Below, in pieces: positions 16,397 through 25,066 of a DNA stretch of 64,000 nucleotides. The stretch is from Intestinibacter sp964449895 (GTDB lineage Bacteria; Bacillota; Clostridia; Peptostreptococcales; Peptostreptococcaceae). The stretch covers positions 119,800 to 183,799 of the forward strand of contig CAYVBY010000003.1 in assembly GCA_964449895.1 (NCBI GenBank), written 5' to 3'. How positions within the stretch are numbered: position 1 is the stretch's first letter; each line of letters starts with the position of its first letter. Below the pieces are notes generated by a model. It ran no database searches and was not told the DNA's origin. It saw only the letters and a list, made by a program, of their open reading frames with translations. Both the position numbers and the translations under genes were made by a program.

Positions 16397-17485
16397 ATGA
16401 AAATCAAAAAGAAAGTTTTATCGTTAGTATTAGTATCTGTGTTAGCTATTACATCTTTAGTTGGATGTAGTTCTAATAACAATGCTTCATCACAACAAGA
16501 ACAAACATCAGAAGAAACAATTATGTTTACAGATTCAGCAGGTAGAGAGGTAGAGATTCCTTCTAATATAGAAAGAATTGCTCCAATAGGTGGATCTGGA
16601 CAAATAGCATTGTTTGCTATAGCACCAGATAAGATGGTAGGTATAGCTACTGATTGGACTGAACAAGCTAAAGAAATACTTAATGAAAAATATGCTAATT
16701 TACCAGTATTTGGACAAATGTATGGTAATGGAGATTTAAATATGGAAGCTTTAGCAGAAGCTGACCCTCAAGTAATTATAGATATCGGTGAACTTAAAAA
16801 AGGTGCCAAAGAAGATTTAGATTCTTTACAAGATCAAACAGGTATACCAACTATATTTATTGAAGGAACTATTGAATCTATGCCAGAATGTTATACTACT
16901 TTAGGCAAATTATTAGGAGAAGAAGAAAAAGCTAAAGAATTATCTGATTATTGTAAGGATACTTATAACACAACAGTTGAAACTATGGCAAAAATAGGAG
17001 AAGAAAATAAGGTAAATCTTCTTTATTGTACAGGGGAAAATGGAACTAGTGTAGTAGGAAAGGATTCTTTCCATGGAGAAATAATAGATTTACTTGGAAA
17101 TAATCTTGCTGATTTAAAAAATACATCAAGTAAGGGTAATGGAGAAGAAGTATCTTTAGAACAAATATATATGTGGAATCCAGAAGTTATAATATTTTCA
17201 CCACAAAGTATTTATTCAACAGTTGGAGAAGATAGTAATTGGCAAAAAATAGATGCAATCAAAGATGGTAAATACTATGAATCTCCAAGTACACCATATA
17301 ACTGGATGGGATTCCCTCCTTCTGTAAATAAATATATGGGTATGATTTGGTTATCAGAAATTCTATATCCAGAAGAATTTAATTATGATTTAAAAGAAAA
17401 AGTTAAAGAATACTATAAGTTATTTTATAGTGTAGATTTGACAGATGAACAATATAAAAATATAACTAAAGATGCTATAAAATAA
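16397..17485 (+). CDS. FecB/BtuF-type substrate-binding lipoprotein of ABC importer 2
   Basis: A 362-residue lipoprotein with a signal peptide and lipobox LVGC (Cys24), then a Ser/Asn/Gln linker. The mature protein has the class III fold: FTDSAGREVEIPSNIERIAP opens lobe 1, and NPEVIIFSPQSIYSTVG and WMGFPPSVNKYMGMIW lie in lobe 2. It differs clearly from the first importer's lipoprotein, so the two transporters probably take different ligands. An AGGAGG RBS precedes the ATG. The second importer lacks the Fur box seen at the first, leaving its regulation open. Confidence 0.9.
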   Translation: MKIKKKVLSLVLVSVLAITSLVGCSSNNNASSQQEQTSEETIMFTDSAGREVEIPSNIERIAPIGGSGQIALFAIAPDKMVGIATDWTEQAKEILNEKYANLPVFGQMYGNGDLNMEALAEADPQVIIDIGELKKGAKEDLDSLQDQTGIPTIFIEGTIESMPECYTTLGKLLGEEEKAKELSDYCKDTYNTTVETMAKIGEENKVNLLYCTGENGTSVVGKDSFHGEIIDLLGNNLADLKNTSSKGNGEEVSLEQIYMWNPEVIIFSPQSIYSTVGEDSNWQKIDAIKDGKYYESPSTPYNWMGFPPSVNKYMGMIWLSEILYPEEFNYDLKEKVKEYYKLFYSVDLTDEQYKNITKDAIK

Positions 17486-17559
17486 ATATAATTTTAGTTT
17501 ACTTAATGAAAATGAAGTGATTAAAAAATTTATACAGGATAAAATAAGAAAGGTAAAAT

Positions 17560-17970
17560 ATGATAAAACCAATTGTAAAAGATGTGAAATTTTTAGCTCA
17601 AAAATCAGAACCTGCGACTATGGCAGATTCAGCAGTAATTATTGATTTAGTAGATACATTAAAGGCGAACCTTGGCAGATGCGTAGGTATGGCGGCAAAT
17701 ATGATAGGAGTTAAAAAAAGAATATTGGTATTTAGCTTAGGTGGAATAATAATACCTATGGTAAATCCTGTTATCCTAAAAAAAGAAGGTCTTTACGAAG
17801 TAGAAGAAGGATGTTTATCTTTAGTAGGAGTTAGAAAGACTAAAAGATATGAAAGCATAGAGGTTGAATATTTAGATGCAAGTTTTAAAAAACATAAACA
17901 AGTATTTAAAGGATTTGCAGCACAAATTATTCAACATGAAATGGATCATTTTGAAGGAATAATAATTTAG
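17560..17970 (+). CDS. Divergent peptide deformylase-like protein
   Basis: 136 residues with the three deformylase motifs: CVGMAANMIG (motif 1), EEGCLSLVG (motif 2, with the metal-binding Cys) and QIIQHEMDHFEG (motif 3, with the HExxH His pair and Glu). All three metal ligands and the catalytic Glu are intact. In motif 1, however, the usual Gln of GxGxAAxQ is Met and the first Gly is Cys. It is shorter than typical Def (about 150-170). It may remove N-formyl groups from nascent proteins as a second, non-essential deformylase. It lies 75 bases after the lipoprotein gene and before a terminator, so it may be cotranscribed with importer 2. Confidence 0.8.
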   Translation: MIKPIVKDVKFLAQKSEPATMADSAVIIDLVDTLKANLGRCVGMAANMIGVKKRILVFSLGGIIIPMVNPVILKKEGLYEVEEGCLSLVGVRKTKRYESIEVEYLDASFKKHKQVFKGFAAQIIQHEMDHFEGIII

Positions 17971-17972
17971 TT

Positions 17973-18018
17973 AAAAGGGCTACAGTCAGAGTTTAATTTG
18001 TACTGTGGCTCTTTTTAA
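17973..18018 (+). terminator. Rho-independent terminator after the deformylase gene
   Basis: The AAAAGGGCTACAGT and ACTGTGGCTCTTTTT arms pair with one G-U and end in T5. Confidence 0.8.
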
Positions 18019-18103
18019 TTTACAATATATATAAAATCTATTCTTATTGTAGTAATATCCCAAACCATAAAAACCTAAAATACCAGTCAATTATAGTAGA
18101 TTT

Positions 18104-18201
18104 TTTCATAGAAAAGTGAAAGAAAATATATTAATCTACATCCTTTCAAAATCTTGTGAAAAAATCTAAACCATTATATTTCCTTTCAAAAAAGAATGAA
18201 A
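18104..18201. repeat. Three TTTCA-N8-TGAAA inverted repeats spaced exactly 40 bases
   Basis: TTTCA-N8-TGAAA occurs at 18104-18121, 18144-18161 and 18184-18201. The last two also share TCCTTTCAAA. The identical arm sequence and exact 40-base register argue for a protein-binding array, probably operators of the PTS-type activator encoded next (start 18267). The remaining upstream sequence is AT-rich, with no clear -35/-10 pair at ideal spacing. Confidence 0.65.
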
Positions 18202-18266
18202 AACTTTTGACTTTTTTTAAAATAAAAAAGTTGATATGATTTAAACATAGAAGTTGAGGTGAGAAG

Positions 18267-20354
18267 ATGAAGAAGAGAACAAGGGAAATATTAGTAGAAA
18301 TAATTAAAAGTGAAGAAATTACAATTTCTCAATTAGCAGAGAGTTTTGAGGTTTCAGAAAGAACAATAAGAAACGATTTAAATGATATCAATGATTTTCT
18401 TGAAGAAAACGATTTATCACAAATTAGCATAGGTAGTAAAAAGAAAATACAACACGAACAAGACATAAAAGAAGCTATGAATTTAATCGGTGATAAAGAT
18501 TTCTACAGCTACAAATTATCAAAAGAAGAAAGAAAATCTATGATAGCTATGCTGCTAATAGAATCTTCAGAATACATCACACTTTCAAAAATAGCTGATA
18601 CATTATTTGTCAGCAGAGCAACAATAATAAATGATTTAGGTGGAGTAAAAGAATATTTAAAAAGTGGAAATTTAACAGTTATATCACATGCCAATAAAGG
18701 TCTTAGACTTGAAGGGTTGGAAAGTGACAAGAGATTTTTCTTATTAAATATAATAACAGCAGACAAAAATAATATTAATTTATTTACTAGCTTAAACAAA
18801 AATAACGTACTTTTTAAAGAAGAAATGGATAAAATCCACAAAATTGTAAATGAACAGGAACATGCTCATGAAAGCTATCTAACAGATAACTCATACAATA
18901 AACTTAAAAATTATCTAACAATCGCAGTATCTAGAATTGGATGCGGTGAACTTATAGAAGCTCAACAAGACATAAACAACAGTAAATATGCCATGGCACA
19001 AGACATACTCAAATATATGTCTCAATATTTAGGAGTTATGTCTACAGTTGATGAGATAAGATTTTTAAGTAAGTTTTTAAATAGCTTAAGATATTTAAAA
19101 AAACAAAATGAAAACAAGAGCATGGTAAAGGTTCAGTTGATAACGAGAACTTTTATAGAAGCTGTATCAGATGAGCTAAAAATCAATTTAAACAACGATT
19201 ATGACTTCTATCAAAATCTATCAAATCACCTAGAATCGATTTTTAGATCAGGAGTAAGCGATTTACAATCAAATGAATTTTTAGATGAAGTGGTTATTAA
19301 AAATCCAGACATAGTTTTAGCAGTGAAAAATCATATTGATATTATTGAAAAATATGCTGAGAGAATAATAAGTGAGGTAGAAATTACATACATTACAATC
19401 CATATATGTGCAGCTATGGAGAGAAAGAAAAATCAAGAAATAGCATTCCATGTAGTTGTAGTTTGTAGTGGAGGTATTGGAACATCTCAATTGTTACTAG
19501 CTAAGTTAAAATCTCACTATAATTTCCAAATAGTAGATATAATATCATCTCATGACGAAAAAAATATTTTAGAAAGTCACGCAGATTTGATAATATCGAC
19601 AGTTCCTCTAAATAATTCAAATATTGATTATGTAATAGTTTCACCACTATTTAGCGATGAGGATTATTTAAAGGTTGGAACAAAAATAGATGAGATAAGA
19701 AATAAGAGAAATATTCCACCAAGGATTGAAGCAAAAGAAATAACTGCAAAGGGAGTTTTAAATAAACTTAAATCAGTATTTATAGAATTTGAAGGACAGC
19801 TACCACCTGGACTTCAAGACAGAGTTACTGAGGCGATAAATGACTATTTTGACGATGGCGCCCCAAAAGAAGAAGTAAACTACACTGACCCTTATCTTCA
19901 TCACTTGCTACCAAGCACACATATTGAGCTAGATGTAAAATGTAGTGATTGGAGAGATGCAATAAAAAAATCAGCGCAGTATTTACTAAATAATGATTAT
20001 ATAGAAGAAAGCTATATAGATAAGATGATAGAAAATGTGGTTGAAAATGGCCCTTATGTTGTAATATCACCAGGGTTTGCACTTCCTCATGAAGGTCTAA
20101 ATTCAGGCACTAAAAAAATAGGAATGAATTTAATTAGATTAAAAGAGCCTATTAGCTTTGGAGATGGAGAAGATGCAGAAGAAGATGTCAAATTCGTATG
20201 TTGCCTAAGTGCAATAGACCACAAAAGTCACCTAAAAGCATTTTTCAACCTAGTAAATATGTTGGGGCAAGAAAAATTCAAAACAGCCATTGAAAACGCG
20301 AACTCAGAATATGAATTAGCAGAAATTATAAGAAAATATGAATATAGTATTTAG
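18267..20354 (+). CDS. MtlR/LicR-type PTS-regulated transcriptional activator (PRD regulator)
   Basis: A 695-residue multidomain regulator. An N-terminal HTH (ITISQLAESFEVSERTIRND) is followed by a second HTH (YITLSKIADTLFVSRATIIND), two PRDs (about 190-400), a GatB-like EIIB domain with Cys in VVVCSGGIGTSQ and an EIIA domain with His in PGFALPHEG. Phosphorylation by the PTS would tune DNA binding to substrate supply and catabolite state. PRD1 lacks both usual histidines (LKNYLTIAVSRI, FLSKFLNS), while PRD2 keeps them (LSNHLESIF, ITIHICAAM), so signalling probably uses PRD2, EIIB and EIIA. It heads the galactitol operon, and its end overlaps the frame of the EIIA gene region. Confidence 0.92.
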   Translation: MKKRTREILVEIIKSEEITISQLAESFEVSERTIRNDLNDINDFLEENDLSQISIGSKKKIQHEQDIKEAMNLIGDKDFYSYKLSKEERKSMIAMLLIESSEYITLSKIADTLFVSRATIINDLGGVKEYLKSGNLTVISHANKGLRLEGLESDKRFFLLNIITADKNNINLFTSLNKNNVLFKEEMDKIHKIVNEQEHAHESYLTDNSYNKLKNYLTIAVSRIGCGELIEAQQDINNSKYAMAQDILKYMSQYLGVMSTVDEIRFLSKFLNSLRYLKKQNENKSMVKVQLITRTFIEAVSDELKINLNNDYDFYQNLSNHLESIFRSGVSDLQSNEFLDEVVIKNPDIVLAVKNHIDIIEKYAERIISEVEITYITIHICAAMERKKNQEIAFHVVVVCSGGIGTSQLLLAKLKSHYNFQIVDIISSHDEKNILESHADLIISTVPLNNSNIDYVIVSPLFSDEDYLKVGTKIDEIRNKRNIPPRIEAKEITAKGVLNKLKSVFIEFEGQLPPGLQDRVTEAINDYFDDGAPKEEVNYTDPYLHHLLPSTHIELDVKCSDWRDAIKKSAQYLLNNDYIEESYIDKMIENVVENGPYVVISPGFALPHEGLNSGTKKIGMNLIRLKEPISFGDGEDAEEDVKFVCCLSAIDHKSHLKAFFNLVNMLGQEKFKTAIENANSEYELAEIIRKYEYSI

Positions 20355-20364
20355 GGGTGATCAA

Positions 20365-20829
20365 ATGGTTTGGGAACAATTAAAAGAAGAGCTTATATTT
20401 CCAAAATTAGAAGCATCAAACAGCAAAGAAGTGTTTGAACAAGTTGGAGGAAAATTTATAAAAGAAGGATATTGCAAAGAAAGCTATATAGATGCTTTAG
20501 TAAATAGAGAAAGTGAATTTCCAACAGGGATAGATGTAGATGGATTTGGAATAGCAATCCCTCACACAGATATTTCACACGTAAATAAAGCAGGAATTGC
20601 AATAGCAACATTAGAAAATCCAGTAAAATTCATACAAATGGGAACAGATGATGAAGAAGTAGAAGCTAAAGTAATATTTATGTTAGCAGTAGATGATCCT
20701 AAAAAACATCTAGAATTACTTCAAAATGTATTAGCAGTTTTACAAGACAAAGAGGTTTTAAACAAGTTATCAAATGCAGATAAATGCAATGAAATAATAA
20801 ATATAGTTAAAGACAAGGAGAGTAAATAA
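20365..20829 (+). CDS. gatA: PTS galactitol-type EIIA component
   Basis: A 154-residue cytoplasmic EIIA of the fructose/mannitol fold. The phosphorylated His is in GIAIPHTDISHV. The open frame begins at 20338 inside the regulator gene, but TTAGGGGTGATCAA just before 20365 gives the better start (MVWEQLKEEL). It accepts phosphate from HPr and passes it to the EIIB encoded 2 bases downstream. The assignment to galactitol rests on the neighbours (GatB, GatC, GatY-like and GatD-like), not on this sequence alone. Confidence 0.88.
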   Translation: MVWEQLKEELIFPKLEASNSKEVFEQVGGKFIKEGYCKESYIDALVNRESEFPTGIDVDGFGIAIPHTDISHVNKAGIAIATLENPVKFIQMGTDDEEVEAKVIFMLAVDDPKKHLELLQNVLAVLQDKEVLNKLSNADKCNEIINIVKDKESK

Positions 20830-20831
20830 TT

Positions 20832-21113
20832 ATGAAAAAGAAAGTTATAGTAGCATGTGGTGGAGCAGTAGCAACTTCAACAATAGCAGCAAATAAAATA
20901 GTAGAATTAGCAAAAAACAATGGAATAGAAGTAGATATATGCCAAGTTAGAATATCTGAAATAGAATCAAACTTAGATGGAGCTTGCCTAATAGTTACAA
21001 CATCAAAAGTAAAAAGAGATTTTGGAGTACCACTAATAACAGGAATGCCTTTTATATCAGGAGTTGGAGTAGCAAAAACAGAAAAAGCAATACTTGAAGT
21101 ATTACAAGGATAA
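20832..21113 (+). CDS. gatB: PTS galactitol-type EIIB component
   Basis: A 93-residue EIIB with the active-site loop VACGGAVATST (Cys10 region), the phosphocysteine motif of the galactitol/SgcB group. It takes phosphate from EIIA and gives it to the sugar bound by EIIC. Length matches GatB (about 94). It is tightly linked to the EIIA gene; a 198-base gap with a strong hairpin separates it from EIIC. Confidence 0.9.
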   Translation: MKKKVIVACGGAVATSTIAANKIVELAKNNGIEVDICQVRISEIESNLDGACLIVTTSKVKRDFGVPLITGMPFISGVGVAKTEKAILEVLQG

Positions 21114-21120
21114 AAAAATA

Positions 21121-21150
21121 ATGTAGGTTTTCTTTATAGAAAATCTACAT
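21121..21150 (+). other. Intercistronic hairpin between EIIB and EIIC genes
   Basis: ATGTAGGTTTTC and GAAAATCTACAT pair over 12 bases (one G-U) around a 6-base loop, with no T tract after it. It is more likely an mRNA processing or stability element, or a partial attenuator, than a full terminator. Confidence 0.55.
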
Positions 21151-21310
21151 TACATCAAAATTTAAAATTTAAAGTTCTTTAATAATATTATATAAAATTT
21201 GAATAAAATTGCAATAAAAATATGAATATAGCGATTAAAAAGAGAAATAAAGCAATAATTATAAAAATAAAAAATAGTGATTATAAAGTTCGATAATAGG
21301 AGGAATAGTA

Positions 21311-22672
21311 ATGGGTATATTTGGGGATATAATTAATTATATAATCGGCCTTGGAGCATCAGTTATGCTTCCACTAGTTATAGCCATTTTAAGTATATGT
21401 GTAGGTGTAAAAGTAGGAAAAGCAATACGTTCAGGATTAATGATAGGGGTTGGATTTGTCGGTCTTGGACTTATAGTAGACATGATGAATGCTCAACTTG
21501 GACCAGCAGCTCAAGCAATGTCAGCAAACTTTGGTCTATCAATGAGCGTTGTAGATATGGGATGGCCAGGAGCATCTCCTATGACTTGGGCATCAAGTAT
21601 AGCAACAGTAGCAATTCCGCTAGCAATAGCAGTAAACTTAATAATGATATTCTTAAAATTAACAAAAACAGTAAACATAGATATATGGAACATATGGCAT
21701 ATGACTTTTACAGGAGCAATTGCTTATGCAGTAACAGGTAACTTCTGGATAGGTATAGTAGGTGTAATAATTCATGCAGCAATCGCTTATAAATTAGGTG
21801 ATTTATGGGCACCAATAATGGAAGATTATTTTGAATTAGACGGATTAACAGTACCACATGGTACAGCAGCATATTTAGCACCAATAGCATGTGTTGTAGA
21901 CGCAATAATAGAAAAAATACCAGGACTAAAAAACATAGATATAACAGCTGATTCACTTCAAGAAAAAGTTGGAGTACTTGCAGAGCCAGTTGTAATAGGA
22001 GCTATATTAGGTGCAGTCGTTGGACTACTTGCAGGATATGATGTAGCAGCATCATTACAATTAGGTATAAATATGTCAGCAGTTATGGTACTTATGCCTA
22101 AAGTTGTTAAATGTATAATGGATGGTTTATTACCATTATCAGAAAAAGCAAAAGCAATACTATCAGACAAATTCGGCGATGCAGAATTCTATATAGGATT
22201 AGACCCAGCTATATTACTAGGAGATCCACAAGTTGTAACTGCTGGATTGATATTTATACCACTTACAATATTAATAGCAGTAATAGTTCCAGGAAATCAA
22301 GTATTACCATTTGGGGACTTAGCGACAATAGGTTTCTTCATAGCAATAGCAACAGGTGTACATAAAGGAAACTTATTTAGAACAATAATATCAGGTTCAT
22401 TTATAATGTACCTAACAATATGGATAGCTAACCAAACAATACCTTGGGTAACAGCACTTGCAACAACTACAAACTCACTTGATGGAGCAGCTCAAGTTGC
22501 AGCACTTGACCAAGGTGGTTGCCCAATAACTTATATCTTTACTGAATTATTCACAAGAGATAATATAACTGGATTAGCTGTAATAGCAGTAATATACGCA
22601 ATTTGTATGTTATTTGCAATTAAAACTTCAAAAGACAGAGCTAAAAAATTAAGAGAAGAAGAAATAGCATAA
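21311..22672 (+). CDS. gatC: PTS galactitol-type EIIC permease
   Basis: A 453-residue membrane protein (about 10-12 hydrophobic segments) with the GatC-family hallmarks VGLGLIVDMMNAQLGPAAQA near the N-terminus, MGWPGASPMTWAS and DGLTVPHGTAAYLAP. It moves and phosphorylates galactitol (or a related hexitol) to galactitol-1-phosphate with EIIA and EIIB. AGGAGG lies before the ATG. Downstream genes supply the rest of the pathway. Confidence 0.92.
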   Translation: MGIFGDIINYIIGLGASVMLPLVIAILSICVGVKVGKAIRSGLMIGVGFVGLGLIVDMMNAQLGPAAQAMSANFGLSMSVVDMGWPGASPMTWASSIATVAIPLAIAVNLIMIFLKLTKTVNIDIWNIWHMTFTGAIAYAVTGNFWIGIVGVIIHAAIAYKLGDLWAPIMEDYFELDGLTVPHGTAAYLAPIACVVDAIIEKIPGLKNIDITADSLQEKVGVLAEPVVIGAILGAVVGLLAGYDVAASLQLGINMSAVMVLMPKVVKCIMDGLLPLSEKAKAILSDKFGDAEFYIGLDPAILLGDPQVVTAGLIFIPLTILIAVIVPGNQVLPFGDLATIGFFIAIATGVHKGNLFRTIISGSFIMYLTIWIANQTIPWVTALATTTNSLDGAAQVAALDQGGCPITYIFTELFTRDNITGLAVIAVIYAICMLFAIKTSKDRAKKLREEEIA

Positions 22673-22714
22673 GACTTACCTTACATAAACTAATAAATAT
22701 CTTATTCCATCAAT

Positions 22715-22757
22715 TTATTAAATCTAGCGATATATAATATATTGCTGGATTTAATAA
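22715..22757 (+). other. Long hairpin between EIIC and aldolase genes
   Basis: TTATTAAATCTAGC pairs with GCTGGATTTAATAA (14 bases, one G-U) around a 15-base AT loop, without a following T run. It is probably an mRNA stabiliser or RNase site separating transporter and enzyme cistrons. Confidence 0.55.
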
Positions 22758-22879
22758 GTCAAAGTTAAATCAAAATTTACTCATACGAAAATTTAGAAAT
22801 AATTAATACAGTTAGAAATATAGATAAAGTAAAAAATTAATACGATTTTAAAATTAAATAAGAAAGAGGAGATTGTAAA

Positions 22880-23725
22880 ATGTTAGTTACAACAAAAGAA
22901 ATGTTACTAAAAGCTCAAAAAGGAAATTATGCAGTAGGAGCTTTTAATGTTGAAAATATGGAAATGGTTATGGCAGTAATAAAAGCTGCAGAAGAATTAA
23001 ATGCACCAGTTATAATGCAAACAACACCATCAACAGTAAAATATGCAGGTCTTGATTATTACTTAGCAAATGTAGCAACAGCAGCCAAAAATGCTAAAGT
23101 TCCAGTAGCGATGCATTTAGATCACGGAAGTAGTTTTGACCTTGCAATGCAAGCATTAAGACAAGGCTACACTTCAATAATGATAGACGGTTCTCACAGT
23201 ATATTTGAAGAAAATATAGCTATAACTAAATCAGTTGTTGATTCTTGTCACCCTTCAAATATCCCAGTAGAGGCTGAATTGGGGAAAGTTGGAGGAAAAG
23301 AAGATGATTTAGATGGTGGAGATGGAGGATACACAGATCCACAAGAAGCATTAGAATTTGTTCAAAAAACAGGAGTAGACTCATTAGCAGTAGCAATCGG
23401 AACAGCTCATGGAGTTTATCAAGGTGAACCAAAATTAGATTTAGATAGATTAGTTGAAATCAGAAAAATTGTAGATATTCCACTAGTATTACATGGTGCA
23501 TCAGGACTTAGTGAAGAGGCGGTAAAAGAAAGTATAAAAAGAGGTATATGTAAGGTTAATTTTGCAACAGAGTTAAGAATTGCATATACAGATGGTGTAA
23601 AAGAAGTTTTAGAATCAAAACCAGAAACAATCGATCCTAAAAAATACGGAGCAGTTGGAATCGAAAAGGTTAAAGAATTAGTTAAAAATAGAATTATGAT
23701 GTGTGGTTGTCAAAACCAAGCTTAA
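22880..23725 (+). CDS. gatY: Class II tagatose/fructose-bisphosphate aldolase
   Basis: A 281-residue zinc-dependent aldolase. The catalytic and metal residues sit in AMHLDHGSSFDLAMQALRQG (Asp/His), GTAHGVYQGEP (His) and VLHGASGLSEE (His). EAELGKVGGKEDDLDGGDGG carries the glycine-rich loop. In the galactitol route it splits tagatose-1,6-bisphosphate to glyceraldehyde-3-phosphate and dihydroxyacetone phosphate; fructose-1,6-bisphosphate is also possible. The operon context decides for tagatose. The GatZ partner of E. coli is not present, as is usual in Gram-positives. Confidence 0.88.
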   Translation: MLVTTKEMLLKAQKGNYAVGAFNVENMEMVMAVIKAAEELNAPVIMQTTPSTVKYAGLDYYLANVATAAKNAKVPVAMHLDHGSSFDLAMQALRQGYTSIMIDGSHSIFEENIAITKSVVDSCHPSNIPVEAELGKVGGKEDDLDGGDGGYTDPQEALEFVQKTGVDSLAVAIGTAHGVYQGEPKLDLDRLVEIRKIVDIPLVLHGASGLSEEAVKESIKRGICKVNFATELRIAYTDGVKEVLESKPETIDPKKYGAVGIEKVKELVKNRIMMCGCQNQA

Positions 23726-23905
23726 TAAAAATATATATAAGTTAAAAAATATTAATTACAAAACATATAAAAGTTAGGTATTCAAAATTTGAAGCTAAAA
23801 TTTAAAATAATGAATATAAATTTATATACAATATTAAAAATCCCAGTAGGAAACAAATAGGTTTATTTTTTTAATAGAATTTGATAATGGAAGAAGGTTA
23901 TAAAA

Positions 23906-24961
23906 ATGAAAGCAGGAGTAGTTCATGCTAAAGAAGATATAAGATTTGAAGATATAGAAAAACCAGTACCAAAAGCAGGTCAAGTTTTAATAAAAGTAAA
24001 ATATACAGGAATTTGTGGTTCAGATGTGCCAAGAGTAAACTCAGATGCTTGTCACTTTTACCCAAATGTATTAGGTCATGAATTTTCAGGAACTATTGAA
24101 GAAGTTGGAGAAGGTGTTACTTCTTTAAAACCAGGAGATAAAGTTGCAGGTGTACCTCTTGTTCCTTGTTTAGAATGTGAAGACTGTCAAAGAGGGAATT
24201 ACTCACTTTGCAAACACTATAGCTTTATCGGATCTAGAGAATTTGGTAGCTTTGCAGAATATGTTGTAGTTCCAGAAAAAAATGCAGTTAAATTTGAAGA
24301 TGAAGTATCATTTGAACAAGGTGCATTCTTTGAACCAGCAACAGTTGCACTTCACGGTTTAAAAAGAGTTCCATACCAAGGTGGAAAAACAGTTGCTATT
24401 TTAGGTGGTGGAACTATAGGATTGTTTACAATGCAATGGGCTAAAATATTCGGAGCTAAAAAAGTAGTTGTGTTCGATATAAATAATGAAAGATTAGATT
24501 TAGCTAAGAAATTAGGAGCTGATGAAGGTATAAATACATTAGAAGATAATTTTATACAAACTGCAATGAATATGACAGATGGAAGAGGATTTGATTATAT
24601 ATATGAAACTGCAGGTAATACAATAACAATGAAGATGGCTTTTGAACTTGCTGCAAATAAAGCAAATATTTGCTTTATAGGAACACCAACTAAGGAAATT
24701 TCATTTAGTGTTAAAGAATGGGAAAATATGAATCGTAAAGAATTTACATTAACAGGGTCTTGGATGTCATATAGTGCACCATTTCCAGGAGAAGAATGGG
24801 TATTAACAGCTCATTATTTCAAAACTGGTGAACTTAAATTTGATGAATCGTTAATATTTAAAAAAGTTGCTTTAAAGGATATCGCATCAGCTTTTGAAAT
24901 GTATAAAATTCCAGGAGCTGTAAAAGGAAAAATTTTAATAGACAGTGAAGGACTAGAATAA
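23906..24961 (+). CDS. gatD: Galactitol-1-phosphate 5-dehydrogenase-like zinc alcohol dehydrogenase
   Basis: A 351-residue medium-chain dehydrogenase. The catalytic zinc site is formed by Cys in GICGSDVPR and His in LGHEFSG. The structural zinc cysteines are in CLECEDCQRGNYSLC. The NAD-binding glycine motif is AILGGGTIGLF. It would oxidise galactitol-1-phosphate to tagatose-6-phosphate. The GSDVPR segment, with Pro-Arg after GSD, is typical of the GatD group as opposed to sorbitol dehydrogenase. A 180-base AT-rich gap precedes it, where I see no clear promoter. Confidence 0.88.
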   Translation: MKAGVVHAKEDIRFEDIEKPVPKAGQVLIKVKYTGICGSDVPRVNSDACHFYPNVLGHEFSGTIEEVGEGVTSLKPGDKVAGVPLVPCLECEDCQRGNYSLCKHYSFIGSREFGSFAEYVVVPEKNAVKFEDEVSFEQGAFFEPATVALHGLKRVPYQGGKTVAILGGGTIGLFTMQWAKIFGAKKVVVFDINNERLDLAKKLGADEGINTLEDNFIQTAMNMTDGRGFDYIYETAGNTITMKMAFELAANKANICFIGTPTKEISFSVKEWENMNRKEFTLTGSWMSYSAPFPGEEWVLTAHYFKTGELKFDESLIFKKVALKDIASAFEMYKIPGAVKGKILIDSEGLE

Positions 24962-25066
24962 TTAAAAATTAAGCATTATATTTAAAAGTGAATATTAAAA
25001 TTCTTAAGATTATAATGGTTAAAAACAAAAGGATTAAAATACTTAAGAAAGGTAAGTTTAAAAATT

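Noticed and set aside
23226..23432. Minus-strand ORFs inside the aldolase, gatC, P-ATPase and similar genes
   Set aside because: They have no RBS, unusual composition (Leu- or Ser-rich strings) and lie fully within well-identified genes on the other strand.
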